Counted from the stretch's first letter, positions 9,426 to 17,758 are shown. The stretch: 64,000 nt of DNA from Streptomyces sp. NBC_01306 (GCF_026340465.1 NZ_JAPEPC010000001.1:5523001-5587000); one strand, 5' to 3'. The notes: generated by a model from the letters alone, not told the origin. Made by a program: numbers and translations.

Positions 9426-10087
9426 TGGGCGCCCAGCCCGCCCGTGCACGCCGCGCCCGGCTCCGGGGTCTGCGGGCCCTGCACGTACTTGGTGAAGAAC
9501 TGGTTCACCCTCGGATCGTTCGCGCCGTCCACCGTCACCTGCTTGCCCCAGGCGCTGAGCATGATCGCACCCGACTGGCCCGGGTACGGGCTCATCAGAG
9601 AGTACGGAGTCCTCGACACCTTCGCGCCGAGCTTCTTCACATCGGCCGCCGGGGCCTTGTCCGTGTAGGTGACCCAGACCGAGCCGTGCTCCAGCGAGTG
9701 GACGGCGTTCATGTCGGGGAGCGGCTTGGTGTAGACGTTCCCGTTGCAGTCCATCCAGACCTGGTTGTGGTTCCCGCCCACCGGCGGCGTCATCGGGTAG
9801 TTCACCTTCGTGGTGACGTGGGTGCGGCCGAGCTTCTTGATGTCCCAGTCCCGCTCACCCTTGATGGGCCCGGCTGTCGTCGCGCCGTCCGCCGTGCTGT
9901 CGGACGCCGTGCTGTCCGACGAGCTGTCGCTGACGAGATACGTACCGAAGCCGACCAGACCCGCCACGGCGACCGCCGCCACCGTGATCGCGGCGATACG
10001 GACACGGCGCTCACGCGACTTCTCGGCGCGGCGCATCTCCTCTATTCGGGTCCTGCGATCGTTCTTCGAGCCCTGCGTCGAAGCCAT
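9422..10087 (-). CDS. DUF3105 domain membrane-anchored protein
   Basis: 221 aa. A charged N-terminus (KNDRRTRIEEMRRAEKSRER) is followed by one transmembrane helix (about 28-50), a Ser/Asp/Thr-rich linker and an extracytoplasmic DUF3105 domain (about 75-215). The domain carries the family hallmarks YPMTPPVGGNHNQVW and VHSLEHGSVWVTY. The start ATG at 10087 follows GAGGACTC. It is the first gene of a two-gene unit with the DUF305 protein (GTGA overlap). The pair recurs in actinomycetes, but no enzymatic activity is assigned; the conserved His residues could bind metal. Confidence 0.88.
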   Translation of the reverse strand: MASTQGSKNDRRTRIEEMRRAEKSRERRVRIAAITVAAVAVAGLVGFGTYLVSDSSSDSTASDSTADGATTAGPIKGERDWDIKKLGRTHVTTKVNYPMTPPVGGNHNQVWMDCNGNVYTKPLPDMNAVHSLEHGSVWVTYTDKAPAADVKKLGAKVSRTPYSLMSPYPGQSGAIMLSAWGKQVTVDGANDPRVNQFFTKYVQGPQTPEPGAACTGGLGAQ

Positions 10088-10229
10088 CGATGAGTCCTCA
10101 AGTCCTGGTGGGATACGGACGGTCCGGGGGCTCAGATCGTAATGGCGGGGCATGCGGCATGGCACAGGGGCCGGACAGCACAAGTGCGGCACTGTGGCCG
10201 GGGCACTGGCGTACGGAGGTGGACGAAGG

Positions 10230-10403
10230 GTGCACAAGTATGCGATCGCCGCGGAACTGCTGCTCTGGTGGGCGGCTCTGACGGCGCTGTGGCTGGTCCT
10301 CATCAGCACCGTGGACGTACTGGAAGCAGCGGTGGGAGCGGCGTTGGCACTGCCGGCGGCAGTCGCCGCCCGCGCGGCACGGACGGCGGTGAGGCAACGG
10401 TGA
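10230..10403 (+). CDS. short two-helix membrane protein at Mrp operon start (MrpE position)
   Basis: 57 aa, with two hydrophobic segments (AAELLLWWAALTALWLVLIS and AAVGAALALPAAVAARAA). GTG start at 10230 with GGAGG at 10215-10219. It is translationally coupled (GTGA) to the next antiporter subunit gene. Position and topology match MrpE/MnhE, but it is far shorter than the usual 150-170 residues, so it keeps only the membrane part. Identification as MrpE is by context. Confidence 0.6.
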   Translation: MHKYAIAAELLLWWAALTALWLVLISTVDVLEAAVGAALALPAAVAARAARTAVRQR

Positions 10404-10858
10404 ACGGCTGGCTCTTCGCCGCCGCCGCGCTGCTGGTGTGCGGGCTGGCACCGGCCCTGTGGGGGGTGGCCACCGGCCCGCTGCGGCGCCGCGTCGTCGC
10501 CCAGAACCAGGCCACTCTGCTGGTCTGCCTCGCCCTGCTGCTGCTCGCCCAGGGGTTCGGCCGCTCCTCCGCGTACACCGATCTCGCCCTCGTTCTCGCG
10601 GTACTCGGCCCGGTCGGCACCCTGGTGTACGCCCGGCTGCTCGCCGACGACCTGGCGGACGACCCGCCGCACAGCTCCCGGACCAGCTGGCCGGCCGTCG
10701 CCGCCACGGTGCTGGTCGTCCTGCCGCTGTGCGTGGTGACCGGGCCGGGCCGGGCGACGGTCAAGCTGCTCGTCATCGGGGCCCTGCTGGTCGTCGGCAA
10801 CGTCGTCGCTTCACGGGCGCTGGACGACCCGGTCCCGGAGGCGGCGCCCCATGACTGA
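10400..10858 (+). CDS. Mrp antiporter subunit, MrpF-MrpG-like fusion
   Basis: 152 aa, with about six membrane segments. The first half resembles MrpF/MnhF (LLAQGFGRSSAYTDLALVLAVLGPVGTLVYARLLADD, split here as helix, short loop, helix). The second half (VAATVLVVLPLCVV ... VKLLVIGALLVVGNVVAS) has the layout of MrpG/MnhG. In the canonical operon these are separate small subunits. The GTG start overlaps the preceding stop, and the stop overlaps the next gene by 8 bases, so all are translated together. Part of a Na+(K+)/H+ antiporter complex in the plasma membrane. Confidence 0.65.
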   Translation: MNGWLFAAAALLVCGLAPALWGVATGPLRRRVVAQNQATLLVCLALLLLAQGFGRSSAYTDLALVLAVLGPVGTLVYARLLADDLADDPPHSSRTSWPAVAATVLVVLPLCVVTGPGRATVKLLVIGALLVVGNVVASRALDDPVPEAAPHD

Positions 10859-11117
10859 CGCGCTGATCACCATCGCGCTGCTGCTGGTCGCGGCCGCCGC
10901 GACCGCCGCGGTCCTGGTCCGGGACCCCGCCCGGCAGGCGCTGGTCCTCTCGGTACTCGGCCTCGCCCTGGCCGTGCTGTTCACCGTCCTCCAGGCCCCG
11001 GACGTGGCGCTCTCCCAGCTCTCGGTGGGCTCCGCGCTCACCCCGCTGCTGGTGCTCCTCTCCGTACGCAAGGTCCGCCGCAGGCGCCGGGGCGAGCGGA
11101 AGGAGCGGAGCGGATGA
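10851..11117 (+). CDS. DUF4040/MbhD-type antiporter subunit (MrpA C-terminal segment homologue)
   Basis: 88 aa, with three hydrophobic segments and QAPDVALSQLSVGSALTPLL, the signature of the DUF4040/MbhD domain that is normally part of the large MrpA subunit. Here it is a free-standing gene ending in a very basic tail (VRKVRRRRRGERKERSG). It overlaps both neighbours (8 and 4 bases). The split form resembles archaeal Mbh/Mrp modules. Confidence 0.8.
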   Translation: MTDALITIALLLVAAAATAAVLVRDPARQALVLSVLGLALAVLFTVLQAPDVALSQLSVGSALTPLLVLLSVRKVRRRRRGERKERSG

Positions 11118-11863
11118 GCCGACGGCTGCGACTGTGGGTGCTGGCCCTGGGCCTGGCGGGACTCGCGGCCATGCTCGCCGGCGCGTACCGGCTGCTCCCG
11201 CGCTTCGGCGGGGCTGTCCACCCGTACGGCGAGCGCGCGGTGCGGGCGGCGCTGAGCCGGCACACCGCCAACGTCATCTCCTCCGTCAACTTCGACCAGC
11301 GGGCCTTCGACACCCTGGGGGAGGAGAGCATCCTCTTCGGCGCGGTCCTCGGCACGGTCGTGCTGCTGCGCCAGACACGGGGCGAGCGGCAGCACCGCCC
11401 CGAGCCCGCCCCCGTCCTGCGCTCCGTGCGCCGCTACGCGCTGGTGGCGCTGCCCGTCACCCTGCTCGCGGGGGCGTACGTGGTCGCGCACGGCCAGCTC
11501 AGCCCCGGCGGCGGATTCCAGGGCGGCGTCGTGATGGCCACCGCCCTGCATCTGCTCTACATCGCGGTCGACTACCGGGCGCTGGAGCGGGTCCGGCCCA
11601 TCGGCGTCTACCACATCGGTGACGCGGCGGGCGAGGGCGCCTATCTGGTCCTGGGGCTCGCGGGACTCCTCTGCGGGACCTCGTTCCTCGCCAACTTCCT
11701 GCCGTACGGCACCTTCAACACCCTCGCGTCGGGCGGGACCGTGCCGCTGCTCAACGCGGCCATCGGGGTGGAGGTCGCCTGCGCGGTGGTCGTCCTCCTC
11801 GCCGGCTTCCTCGACCAGGCACTGGAGATCGAGGAGACAGAGACGGAGACAGCGACGCGATGA
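11114..11863 (+). CDS. mnhB: MbhE-MrpB (MnhB) family antiporter subunit
   Basis: 249 aa. The N-terminal part holds the MbhE-like stretch TANVISSVNFDQRAFDTLGE followed by a membrane helix. The C-terminal MnhB domain (about 100-235) contains LSPGGGFQGGVVMATALHLL, diagnostic of MrpB. The tail is acidic (EIEETETETATR). ATGA overlaps join it to both the DUF4040 gene and the MrpC gene. Membrane component of the cation/proton antiporter. Confidence 0.88.
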   Translation: MSRRLRLWVLALGLAGLAAMLAGAYRLLPRFGGAVHPYGERAVRAALSRHTANVISSVNFDQRAFDTLGEESILFGAVLGTVVLLRQTRGERQHRPEPAPVLRSVRRYALVALPVTLLAGAYVVAHGQLSPGGGFQGGVVMATALHLLYIAVDYRALERVRPIGVYHIGDAAGEGAYLVLGLAGLLCGTSFLANFLPYGTFNTLASGGTVPLLNAAIGVEVACAVVVLLAGFLDQALEIEETETETATR

Positions 11864-12210
11864 TGTCCGCACTGCCGTACGCGATCGCCGGATGGATCTT
11901 CGTCATCGGTATCTACGGCCTCGCCACCAGCCGCAATCTCATCCATGCCGTGGGCTGCCTCGCCGTCTGCCAGTCCTCCACCTATGTCCTCCTCCTCTCC
12001 GTCGGCTACCGCGACGGCGGCACCGCCCCGGTCTTCTCCGATCTGAAGCCGGGCTCACGGCCCCTGGTGGATCCCGTCGTGCAGGCCCTGGCCCTGACCG
12101 ACGTGGTGGTCGGCGCCACCCTCACCGCACTGCTGCTCGCGCTCGTCGTGCAGGTCGACAAACGGCACGGCACCGTCGACCCCGACGAACTCTCCGAGCT
12201 GCGCGGATGA
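11860..12210 (+). CDS. mnhC: MrpC (MnhC, NuoK-like) antiporter subunit
   Basis: 116 aa, with three helices, homologous to NuoK of complex I. The motifs GIYGLATSRNLIHAVGCLAV and DPVVQALALTDVVVGATLTA are typical of MnhC, the latter carrying the conserved 'ALTDVVVG' segment. The start overlaps the MnhB stop (ATGA at 11860) and its own stop overlaps the MrpD start (ATGA at 12207). Confidence 0.92.
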   Translation: MMSALPYAIAGWIFVIGIYGLATSRNLIHAVGCLAVCQSSTYVLLLSVGYRDGGTAPVFSDLKPGSRPLVDPVVQALALTDVVVGATLTALLLALVVQVDKRHGTVDPDELSELRG

Positions 12211-13973
12211 ACGGGTCCGGGCAGCTGAACCAGCTGCTGCCGCTGATCGTGGCGCTCCCGCTCGCCGGGGCCGTCGCCCTGGTCGCCGCCGGCCGCAGGC
12301 TGCCCAGGTCCGCCGCCGAAGTGATCGCCGCCGCCTTCGCCGCGGGCACCGCGGCGCTCTCCGCCGTCCAGCTCGCGGGCGGCACGGACCACGCAGCCGA
12401 ATGGGTCGGCGGCTGGACCCCGGAGCACGGGCAGAGCGTCGGCATCGTCCTCACCGGCGACCCGCTCGCGCTGGGCATCGCCACGCTGATCTCCCTGCTC
12501 GTCGTCGCCGTACTCGCCTACTCCTGGCGGTACTTCGACGAGCCACCGCTGCGGCACGCCGGGGCGTTCCCCGCGCTCGTCCTGCTCTTCCAGGCAGGAA
12601 TGTGCGGCTTCGTGCTCACCGGGGACCTCTTCAACGCCTTCGTCTTCTTCGAGCTGATGAGCGTGGTCGCCTATGCGCTCACCGGCTACCGGGTCGAGGA
12701 GGCGAAAGCGGTCCAGGGCGCCCTCACCTTCGGCATCGTCAACTCGCTCGGCGCGTACGCCACGCTCACCGGGATCGTGCTGCTCTACGCACGGACCGGT
12801 GAACTCGGTATGCGGGCCATCGGGCGCCGCCTGGACGAGCAGGGCGGACCGGACGCCCTCGTCCTCACCGCCTTCGTCCTCATCCTCACCGGGCTGCTCG
12901 TCAAAGCGGCCGCCGTCCCCTTCCACTTCTGGCTTCCCGACGCGCACGCGGTCGCCCCCACCCCGGTCTGCATGCTGCTCTCCGGTGTGATGGTCGAGCT
13001 CGGGGTGTACGGGACGGGGCGGGTCTACTGGACGGTCTTCGGCGGCCCGGGCGGCGTCCCGGCGCACGACGCCGAGCGGGCCCTGGTGACCCTCGGCGTA
13101 CTGACCGCCCTGGTCGGGGCGGTCATGTGCTGGTACCAGCGCCATCTCAAACGCCTGCTCGCCTTCTCGACCGTCGCGCACACCGGCCTCTTCCTCGTCG
13201 GCCTCGGACTGCTCACCCCGCAGGCGTCTGCGGGCGTCGCGCTGTACGTGCTGGGGCACGCGGGTGTGAAGGCGGCGCTCTTCGCCTGCGCCGGGATCCT
13301 CCTCGACCGTTACGGCTCCATCGACGAGCACGAACTGCACGGCCGGGCGCGTGGACTCCCGTTCGTCGGTGTGCTGTTCACGGCCGGCGGTCTCGCACTC
13401 GCGGGGCTGCCGCCGTTCGGCACGGCCCTGGGCAAGGCGGTCATCGAGGAGTCGGCAGGCATCCCCCTCACGGTGCTCTGCGTCGCGGTGTCGGTGCTCA
13501 CCGGGGGAGCGGTACTGCGCGTCGCCGCGCGGGTCTTCGGCGGGTTCGGCAGGCCCCCGGAGGAGAGCCGCCGGTACGAGACGAGCGGTGAGCACGAGGA
13601 GCCCGAGACCGGCGACCGGCCGCTGTCCCGCGTCCCCGACACCATGCTCGCGGTGCCGGCGGTGCTGCTCGCCGGGGCACTGGCCGCCGGTGTGGTGCCG
13701 GGCATCGCCGGCGCGGTCGGCCACGCGCTGGACGAGGCGATGCCGGGGAAGGCGGACCACGGGCCCGCGTGGTCGGCTGCCGGAGTGCTCCTGGGACTGC
13801 TGTCCACGGTGCTCGCGGCGGCCCTGGCCACCGTGGCCGTGCGCCGGCCGGACCGTCTCGGCGGCCCCGACCGGTTCCGGCCACTGCGCCGGCTCCACTC
13901 GGGGCACGTCGGTGACTACGTCGCGTGGCTGGTCGCGGGGGCGTCCCTGCTGGGCGCGCTGGTCCGCTGGTAG
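12207..13973 (+). CDS. mnhD: MrpD (MnhD, NuoN/NuoL-like) antiporter subunit
   Basis: 588 aa, the proton-translocating subunit, with about 14 membrane helices. Conserved landmarks are LFNAFVFFELMSVVAYAL (with the key Glu), LLVKAAAVPFHFWLPDAHAV (key Lys), and HLKRLLAFSTVAHTGLFLVG. The start is the ATG at 12207, which overlaps the MnhC stop; upstream in-frame codons run through other genes. Family members are usually about 500 residues, and the extra length lies in a hydrophilic insertion (EESRRYETSGEHEEPETG) and C-terminal helices. It is the only large NuoL/N-type subunit in the operon; no MrpA N-domain gene is present. Confidence 0.93.
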   Translation: MNGSGQLNQLLPLIVALPLAGAVALVAAGRRLPRSAAEVIAAAFAAGTAALSAVQLAGGTDHAAEWVGGWTPEHGQSVGIVLTGDPLALGIATLISLLVVAVLAYSWRYFDEPPLRHAGAFPALVLLFQAGMCGFVLTGDLFNAFVFFELMSVVAYALTGYRVEEAKAVQGALTFGIVNSLGAYATLTGIVLLYARTGELGMRAIGRRLDEQGGPDALVLTAFVLILTGLLVKAAAVPFHFWLPDAHAVAPTPVCMLLSGVMVELGVYGTGRVYWTVFGGPGGVPAHDAERALVTLGVLTALVGAVMCWYQRHLKRLLAFSTVAHTGLFLVGLGLLTPQASAGVALYVLGHAGVKAALFACAGILLDRYGSIDEHELHGRARGLPFVGVLFTAGGLALAGLPPFGTALGKAVIEESAGIPLTVLCVAVSVLTGGAVLRVAARVFGGFGRPPEESRRYETSGEHEEPETGDRPLSRVPDTMLAVPAVLLAGALAAGVVPGIAGAVGHALDEAMPGKADHGPAWSAAGVLLGLLSTVLAAALATVAVRRPDRLGGPDRFRPLRRLHSGHVGDYVAWLVAGASLLGALVRW

Positions 13974-14244
13974 CCGGCCGGCGGCCCGCACAACATCAAC
14001 ACCGTACGCGGGTGTTCGACGTGGTCGCCGCCCTCGCGGGGGCCGTCCGGGAGGGCGGCGACCCTGACTCGTTCACGGCCCCCACGTGACTCACAATGGA
14101 GGCTGCGGTACACCCGAACGGGGTCAGATGTTCGGACGAGGGTTCGCAACATGCTGGAAATCGTGTGGTGGGATGCTCATGAGCCCCGGTGACTCCGGAG
14201 GCGTGGGAGCAGGTGGCTGACCAGCAAGGATAGGTAGGAACGGT

Positions 14245-15606
14245 ATGGATAAACAGCAGGAATTCGTACTCCGTACGCTGGAGGAGCGCGACATCCGCTT
14301 TGTGCGCCTGTGGTTCACCGACGTCCTCGGGTTCCTGAAGTCGGTCGCCGTGGCACCCGCCGAGCTGGAGCAGGCCTTCGACGAGGGCATCGGTTTCGAC
14401 GGATCGGCCATCGAGGGATTCGCGCGGGTCTACGAGTCCGACATGATCGCCAAGCCGGACCCCAGTACCTTCCAGATCCTGCCGTGGCGCGCGGAGGCTC
14501 CCGGTACCGCCCGGATGTTCTGCGACATCCTGATGCCGGACGGCTCCCCGTCCTTCGCCGACCCCCGCTATGTGCTGAAGCGGATCCTGGCCAAGACCTC
14601 CGACCTGGGCTTCACCTTCTACACCCACCCGGAGATCGAGTTCTACCTCCTGAAGGACAAGCCGCTCGACGGCACCCGCCCCACCCCAGCCGACAACTCC
14701 GGCTACTTCGACCACACTCCGCAGAACGTCGGCATGGACTTCCGCCGCCAGGCGATCACCATGCTCGAATCCATGGGCATCTCGGTCGAGTTCAGCCACC
14801 ACGAGGGCGCACCGGGACAGCAGGAGATCGATCTCCGGTACGCCGACGCGCTGTCGACCGCCGACAACATCATGACCTTCCGGCTGGTCATGAAGCAGGT
14901 CGCGCTGGAGCAGGGGGTGCAGGCCACCTTCATGCCGAAGCCGTTCAGCGAGTACCCGGGCTCGGGCATGCACACCCACCTCTCCCTCTTCGAGGGCGAC
15001 CGCAACGCCTTCTACGAGTCGGGCTCCGAGTACCAGCTCTCCAAGGTGGGCCGGTCCTTCATCGCGGGCCTGCTGACGCACGCCGCAGAGGTCTGCGCGG
15101 TCACCAACCAGTGGGTCAACTCCTACAAGCGGATCTGGGGCGGCTCGGCGCGCAGCGCGGGGGCGGGCGGCGAGGCCCCCTCGTACATCTGCTGGGGGCA
15201 CAACAACCGCTCCGCGCTGATCCGCGTCCCCATGTACAAGCCGGGCAAGACCGGCTCGGCGCGGGTCGAGGTCCGCTCCATCGACTCCGGGGCCAACCCG
15301 TACCTGACCTACGCGCTGCTGCTCGCGGCGGGGCTCAAGGGCGTCGAGGAGAACTACGAACTCCCGGCCGGCGCCGACGACGACGTGTGGGCGCTCTCCG
15401 ACTCGGAGCGCCGCGCGATGGGCATCGAGCCGCTGCCGCAGAACCTGGGCGAGGCGATCGAACTGATGGAGCGCAGCGAACTGGTCGCCGAGACGCTCGG
15501 CGAGCATGTCTTCGACTTCTTCCTGCGCAACAAGAAGCAGGAGTGGGAGGAGTACCGCTCCGAGGTGACGGCCTTCGAGCTGAGGAAGAATCTGCCGGTG
15601 CTTTAA
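14245..15606 (+). CDS. glnA2: glutamine-synthetase-like enzyme GlnA2 (gamma-glutamylpolyamine synthetase type)
   Basis: 453 aa, type-I glutamine synthetase fold. Visible sites: GFDGSAIEGFARVYESDM (beta-Grasp end), EIEFYLL (metal Glu), GSGMHTHLSLF (active-site loop), NRSALIRVPMY and VEVRSIDSGANPYL. Length and neighbourhood (nadE, glnE) match S. coelicolor GlnA2, for which gamma-glutamylation of polyamines rather than glutamine synthesis has been reported; that is prior knowledge, not read here. Tyr371 in NYELP lies where GSI enzymes carry the adenylylated Tyr. The last 16 codons after 15558 come from an integrated element (att core 15520-15558) but keep the protein sequence intact. The start is 14245, with AGGATAGG about 10 bases before it. 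Confidence 0.93.
   Translation: MDKQQEFVLRTLEERDIRFVRLWFTDVLGFLKSVAVAPAELEQAFDEGIGFDGSAIEGFARVYESDMIAKPDPSTFQILPWRAEAPGTARMFCDILMPDGSPSFADPRYVLKRILAKTSDLGFTFYTHPEIEFYLLKDKPLDGTRPTPADNSGYFDHTPQNVGMDFRRQAITMLESMGISVEFSHHEGAPGQQEIDLRYADALSTADNIMTFRLVMKQVALEQGVQATFMPKPFSEYPGSGMHTHLSLFEGDRNAFYESGSEYQLSKVGRSFIAGLLTHAAEVCAVTNQWVNSYKRIWGGSARSAGAGGEAPSYICWGHNNRSALIRVPMYKPGKTGSARVEVRSIDSGANPYLTYALLLAAGLKGVEENYELPAGADDDVWALSDSERRAMGIEPLPQNLGEAIELMERSELVAETLGEHVFDFFLRNKKQEWEEYRSEVTAFELRKNLPVL
15520..15558 (+). other. attL core, 39-bp exact repeat inside glnA2
   Basis: The 39 bases at 15520-15558 recur exactly at 22814-22852 in the same orientation. Both copies are followed by codons for the same C-terminal peptide (ending LRKNLPVL). 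This is the expected result of site-specific integration into the 3' end of a protein gene with restoration of its tail. The adjacent integrase supports the call. Confidence 0.92.
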
Positions 15607-15640
15607 GCGCAGGTCAGAGCGCTTTTCGCCTGTCGCTCGG

Positions 15641-15673
15641 AAGGGGCTCACGGTCTTGGACCGTGGGCCCCTT
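15641..15673. terminator. element-borne terminator between glnA2 and integrase
   Basis: Hairpin with 15-base arms (one mismatch) and a TTG loop: AAGGGGCTCACGGTC / GACCGTGGGCCCCTT. It lies 35 bases after the glnA2 stop and 12 bases beyond the convergent integrase stop, serving both. It is part of the inserted DNA, replacing the host glnA2 terminator now found at 22939-22969. Confidence 0.78.
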
Positions 15674-15684
15674 CGGCGGTCTGG

Positions 15685-16974
15685 CTAGCCCTGGGCCGTC
15701 TGTGGGCCGTCCGGCGGCGAACCGGGCCGCTGAAACACGGAATCCACGGCCTTGCGGCTACGGCCCTCGCTACTCGGGAGCAGGTGCGTGTACACGCGGA
15801 GCGTGAAGCCGGGGTCCGTGTGCCCGAGGTAGGTACTCAGAGCCTTGATGTTCTCGCCCGCGTCCAGGAGCACGGACGCGTAGAAGTGCCTGAGCGCGTG
15901 CATGCCGTGCTCGCGGGCCGCCTGGTGTCGTTCGCCAGGCTTGGGCTTGGGGATGACGCCGGCCGTCACGAGAGCGGGCTTCCAGAACCGCGTGTTGAAG
16001 TCCGTACGCCGCACTGCGCCGTCGCCGTCGGGGCGGACGAACAAGAGCCGCTTGGTGAGCAGCTCGCCATCGGGGCGCAGCCACGGCAGCGTGACTTCGA
16101 CGGGTGGATGGGCGTCCATATGCTCCTTGAGGGCATGCGCGACGGAATCGGCGAGTGGTACGTCGCGCTCCTTGTTGCGCTTCGGTGGCGCGAAGACGAG
16201 CCGTCCTTCCGCGACCTTCACTTGGTATCCGACGTGCAGCCAGCCGGTATCGAACCCGATCTCGTCGACCGGAAGGCCGAAGATCTCGCCTTGCCTCAGG
16301 CCGCATCCCGCGCCCAGGTCGACGGTCGCCCGGTACTGCTCGGGGAGCGCGGCGCGCACGGCGAACGTGCGCTCCGTGGTCCACGGGACAACACGGCGGT
16401 TGTTCGGGCCAGGCGCGCGGACGGTGCTCGCCTTGCAGGGATTTCGGTGCAGGTGGTCATCCTCCACGGCTGCCGTGAACACAGCCGAGACGCTCGCGAA
16501 GATGACACGGCGGTACGACGATGCGGGTACTGCTCGTTCCAGCTCTGCGAGCCACTCTCGAATGTGCTCCGGCTTGCAAGAACCGAGTGGACGCGTCCCC
16601 AGGTAGGGGATGGCGTGGCGCCTGACCTGAACGGATACGGGCTCACGAGTAGTCGCATCGGTCGTCTGCGACTTGAGCCACTTCTCGGCGTACTGGCGGA
16701 ACGTGGTTCGGCTCGCTTTGGGATCGACGTACCGGCCGCTGTCCATGTCGGCCTCGATCTTCGTCAGCCACTTCTCGGCAAGTCGCTTCTTGCCGTCAGG
16801 GAAGCTCTGGGATTTCTCGGTTCCGTCGGGGCCGATGTAGCGGGCCCGGTAGCGCATGCCGGTGCCGTGGCGGTCGGACCTGACGCGGCGGGGCTTGCCG
16901 TCGCTGCCGAGGACGGGGTTCCCGTCGTCGTCGGTCTCGGTCTTGAACCAGCGGTCTTGGATGTGGCCTGCCAT
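15685..16974 (-). CDS. int: tyrosine site-specific integrase of the glnA2 element
   Basis: 429 aa phage/AICE-type integrase. It has an N-terminal Arm-like region (MRYRARYIGPDGTEKS), a SAM-like core-binding domain (about 90-180) and a catalytic domain with R227 (GLRQGE), K267 region, H359-x-x-R362 (HALRHFYAS), H385 (YLGHTD) and nucleophile Y395 (RVYTHLL). All catalytic residues are present, so it is probably active. It is oriented towards attL and convergent with glnA2. Downstream of xis on the same strand with 87 bases between them. Its 3' end contains a GGGCCGTC direct repeat that recurs near attR. Confidence 0.96.
   Translation of the reverse strand: MAGHIQDRWFKTETDDDGNPVLGSDGKPRRVRSDRHGTGMRYRARYIGPDGTEKSQSFPDGKKRLAEKWLTKIEADMDSGRYVDPKASRTTFRQYAEKWLKSQTTDATTREPVSVQVRRHAIPYLGTRPLGSCKPEHIREWLAELERAVPASSYRRVIFASVSAVFTAAVEDDHLHRNPCKASTVRAPGPNNRRVVPWTTERTFAVRAALPEQYRATVDLGAGCGLRQGEIFGLPVDEIGFDTGWLHVGYQVKVAEGRLVFAPPKRNKERDVPLADSVAHALKEHMDAHPPVEVTLPWLRPDGELLTKRLLFVRPDGDGAVRRTDFNTRFWKPALVTAGVIPKPKPGERHQAAREHGMHALRHFYASVLLDAGENIKALSTYLGHTDPGFTLRVYTHLLPSSEGRSRKAVDSVFQRPGSPPDGPQTAQG
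15693..15711 (+). repeat. GGGCCGTC-N3-GGGCCGTC direct repeat, left arm (possible integrase arm site)
   Basis: Two GGGCCGTC octamers 11 bases apart, within the 3' end of the integrase gene and 135 bases inside attL. The same arrangement with a different 3-base spacer occurs at 22690-22708 near attR. Direct repeats near both att sites are typical of arm-type integrase binding sites; function is inferred. Confidence 0.5.
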
Positions 16975-17061
16975 GTGGCGCGGTCCCTTCTCGACAGCAC
17001 GCTGGGAGGGCCACGGGGTGGCCCTCCCAGGGGAGTTGAACAGCGGATTCGACTGGTGGTG

Positions 17062-17307
17062 TCAGGCGGTGTCGGCGTCCACGCGGCGCAGTTCGGTGAC
17101 GTAGGTCTGCACGTCGGCGGGGTCGTAGCGCAGGTGCTTGCCGATGCGGAAGCCGGGAGGGCCGGTGCGCTTCTTGCGCCACTGGTAGACGGTTTCGAGC
17201 GGGACGCCGAACATCGCGGCGATGTCGTCGGGGGTGAGGTACCGGTCGGGCAGGCCGCCGCGCAGAGTGGCGCGGGGGTCGGGTGGAGTGGAACGGGTTC
17301 GGCTCAT
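17062..17307 (-). CDS. xis: excisionase-type MerR/HTH_17 small DNA-binding protein
   Basis: 81 aa. A winged-helix HTH_17 domain spans about residues 20-70: LTPDDIAAMFGVPLETVYQWRKK, then GPPGFRIGKHLRYDPADVQTY. This is the usual excisionase partner of actinomycete integrases. The ATG at 17307 has GAGGAC upstream. It is located directly before int on the same strand, as in pSAM2-like elements. It would bend att DNA and steer the integrase towards excision. Confidence 0.88.
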   Translation of the reverse strand: MSRTRSTPPDPRATLRGGLPDRYLTPDDIAAMFGVPLETVYQWRKKRTGPPGFRIGKHLRYDPADVQTYVTELRRVDADTA

Positions 17308-17374
17308 GGCGTCCTCGGGAGTTGAGCCGCGGTGCACGTGAATTGGAGGCGCGTGTGTCCGAGGTTGGGATTTC

Positions 17375-17582
17375 TGCGTCATCGCGTCATGTCCGTCACG
17401 AATGGCCACTGACCTGCTGTTTTGGCGTGACGCAGGGGTGCGGCGGCGCGTCATCGGTGACACAGGGGTGCTGTCGCGGGATGACGCAGGTGACGCACGA
17501 TGACGCAGCGATTTGCCGTCTGCGTCACCTTGAAGCAGCAGGTCAGGGGCCGTTTTTCCGCCGTGGTGACGGGGGTGACGCA
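17375..17582. repeat. cluster of TGACGCA heptamers (iteron-like array) upstream of xis
   Basis: Exact TGACGCA at 17428, 17482, 17491, 17501 and 17576 on the plus strand, and its complement TGCGTCA at 17375 and 17521. Near copies such as TGACACA occur at 17458, several extended as GTGACGCAGGGGTG. Seven exact copies in about 208 bases are far beyond chance. No credible gene occupies 17308-17781. Either a replication origin or an operator array for xis/int control is possible. Confidence 0.6.
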
Positions 17583-17706
17583 GGGTCTCTTTCCTTCGGA
17601 CAAAGAGAGGGGGTGTCTGTTGGTAGTGCGCGGCTCTCACGAGCGAAAAGCGAAGGGCGTAGAAGGAGCCGCTTCGCGGCACGTCCTCGGGCGGCGGCAA
17701 GCCGCC

Positions 17707-17758
17707 GAACAGCAAGAAGAGCACTCTGCGCGGCGCCGGGTGCTCTTCTTTCTTGTTC
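17707..17758. terminator. long hairpin after the replication-protein remnant
   Basis: Imperfect inverted repeat: arm 17707-17724 (GAACAGCAAGAAGAGCAC), loop 17725-17739, and arm 17740-17758 (GTGCTCTTCTTTCTTGTTC). It lies 24 bases beyond the stop of the minus-strand gene ending at 17782. It is AT-richer than the surroundings. Confidence 0.65.

Noticed and set aside
17375..17582. CRISPR array
   Set aside because: Heptamers are too short, in both orientations and at irregular spacing; no cas genes in the window.
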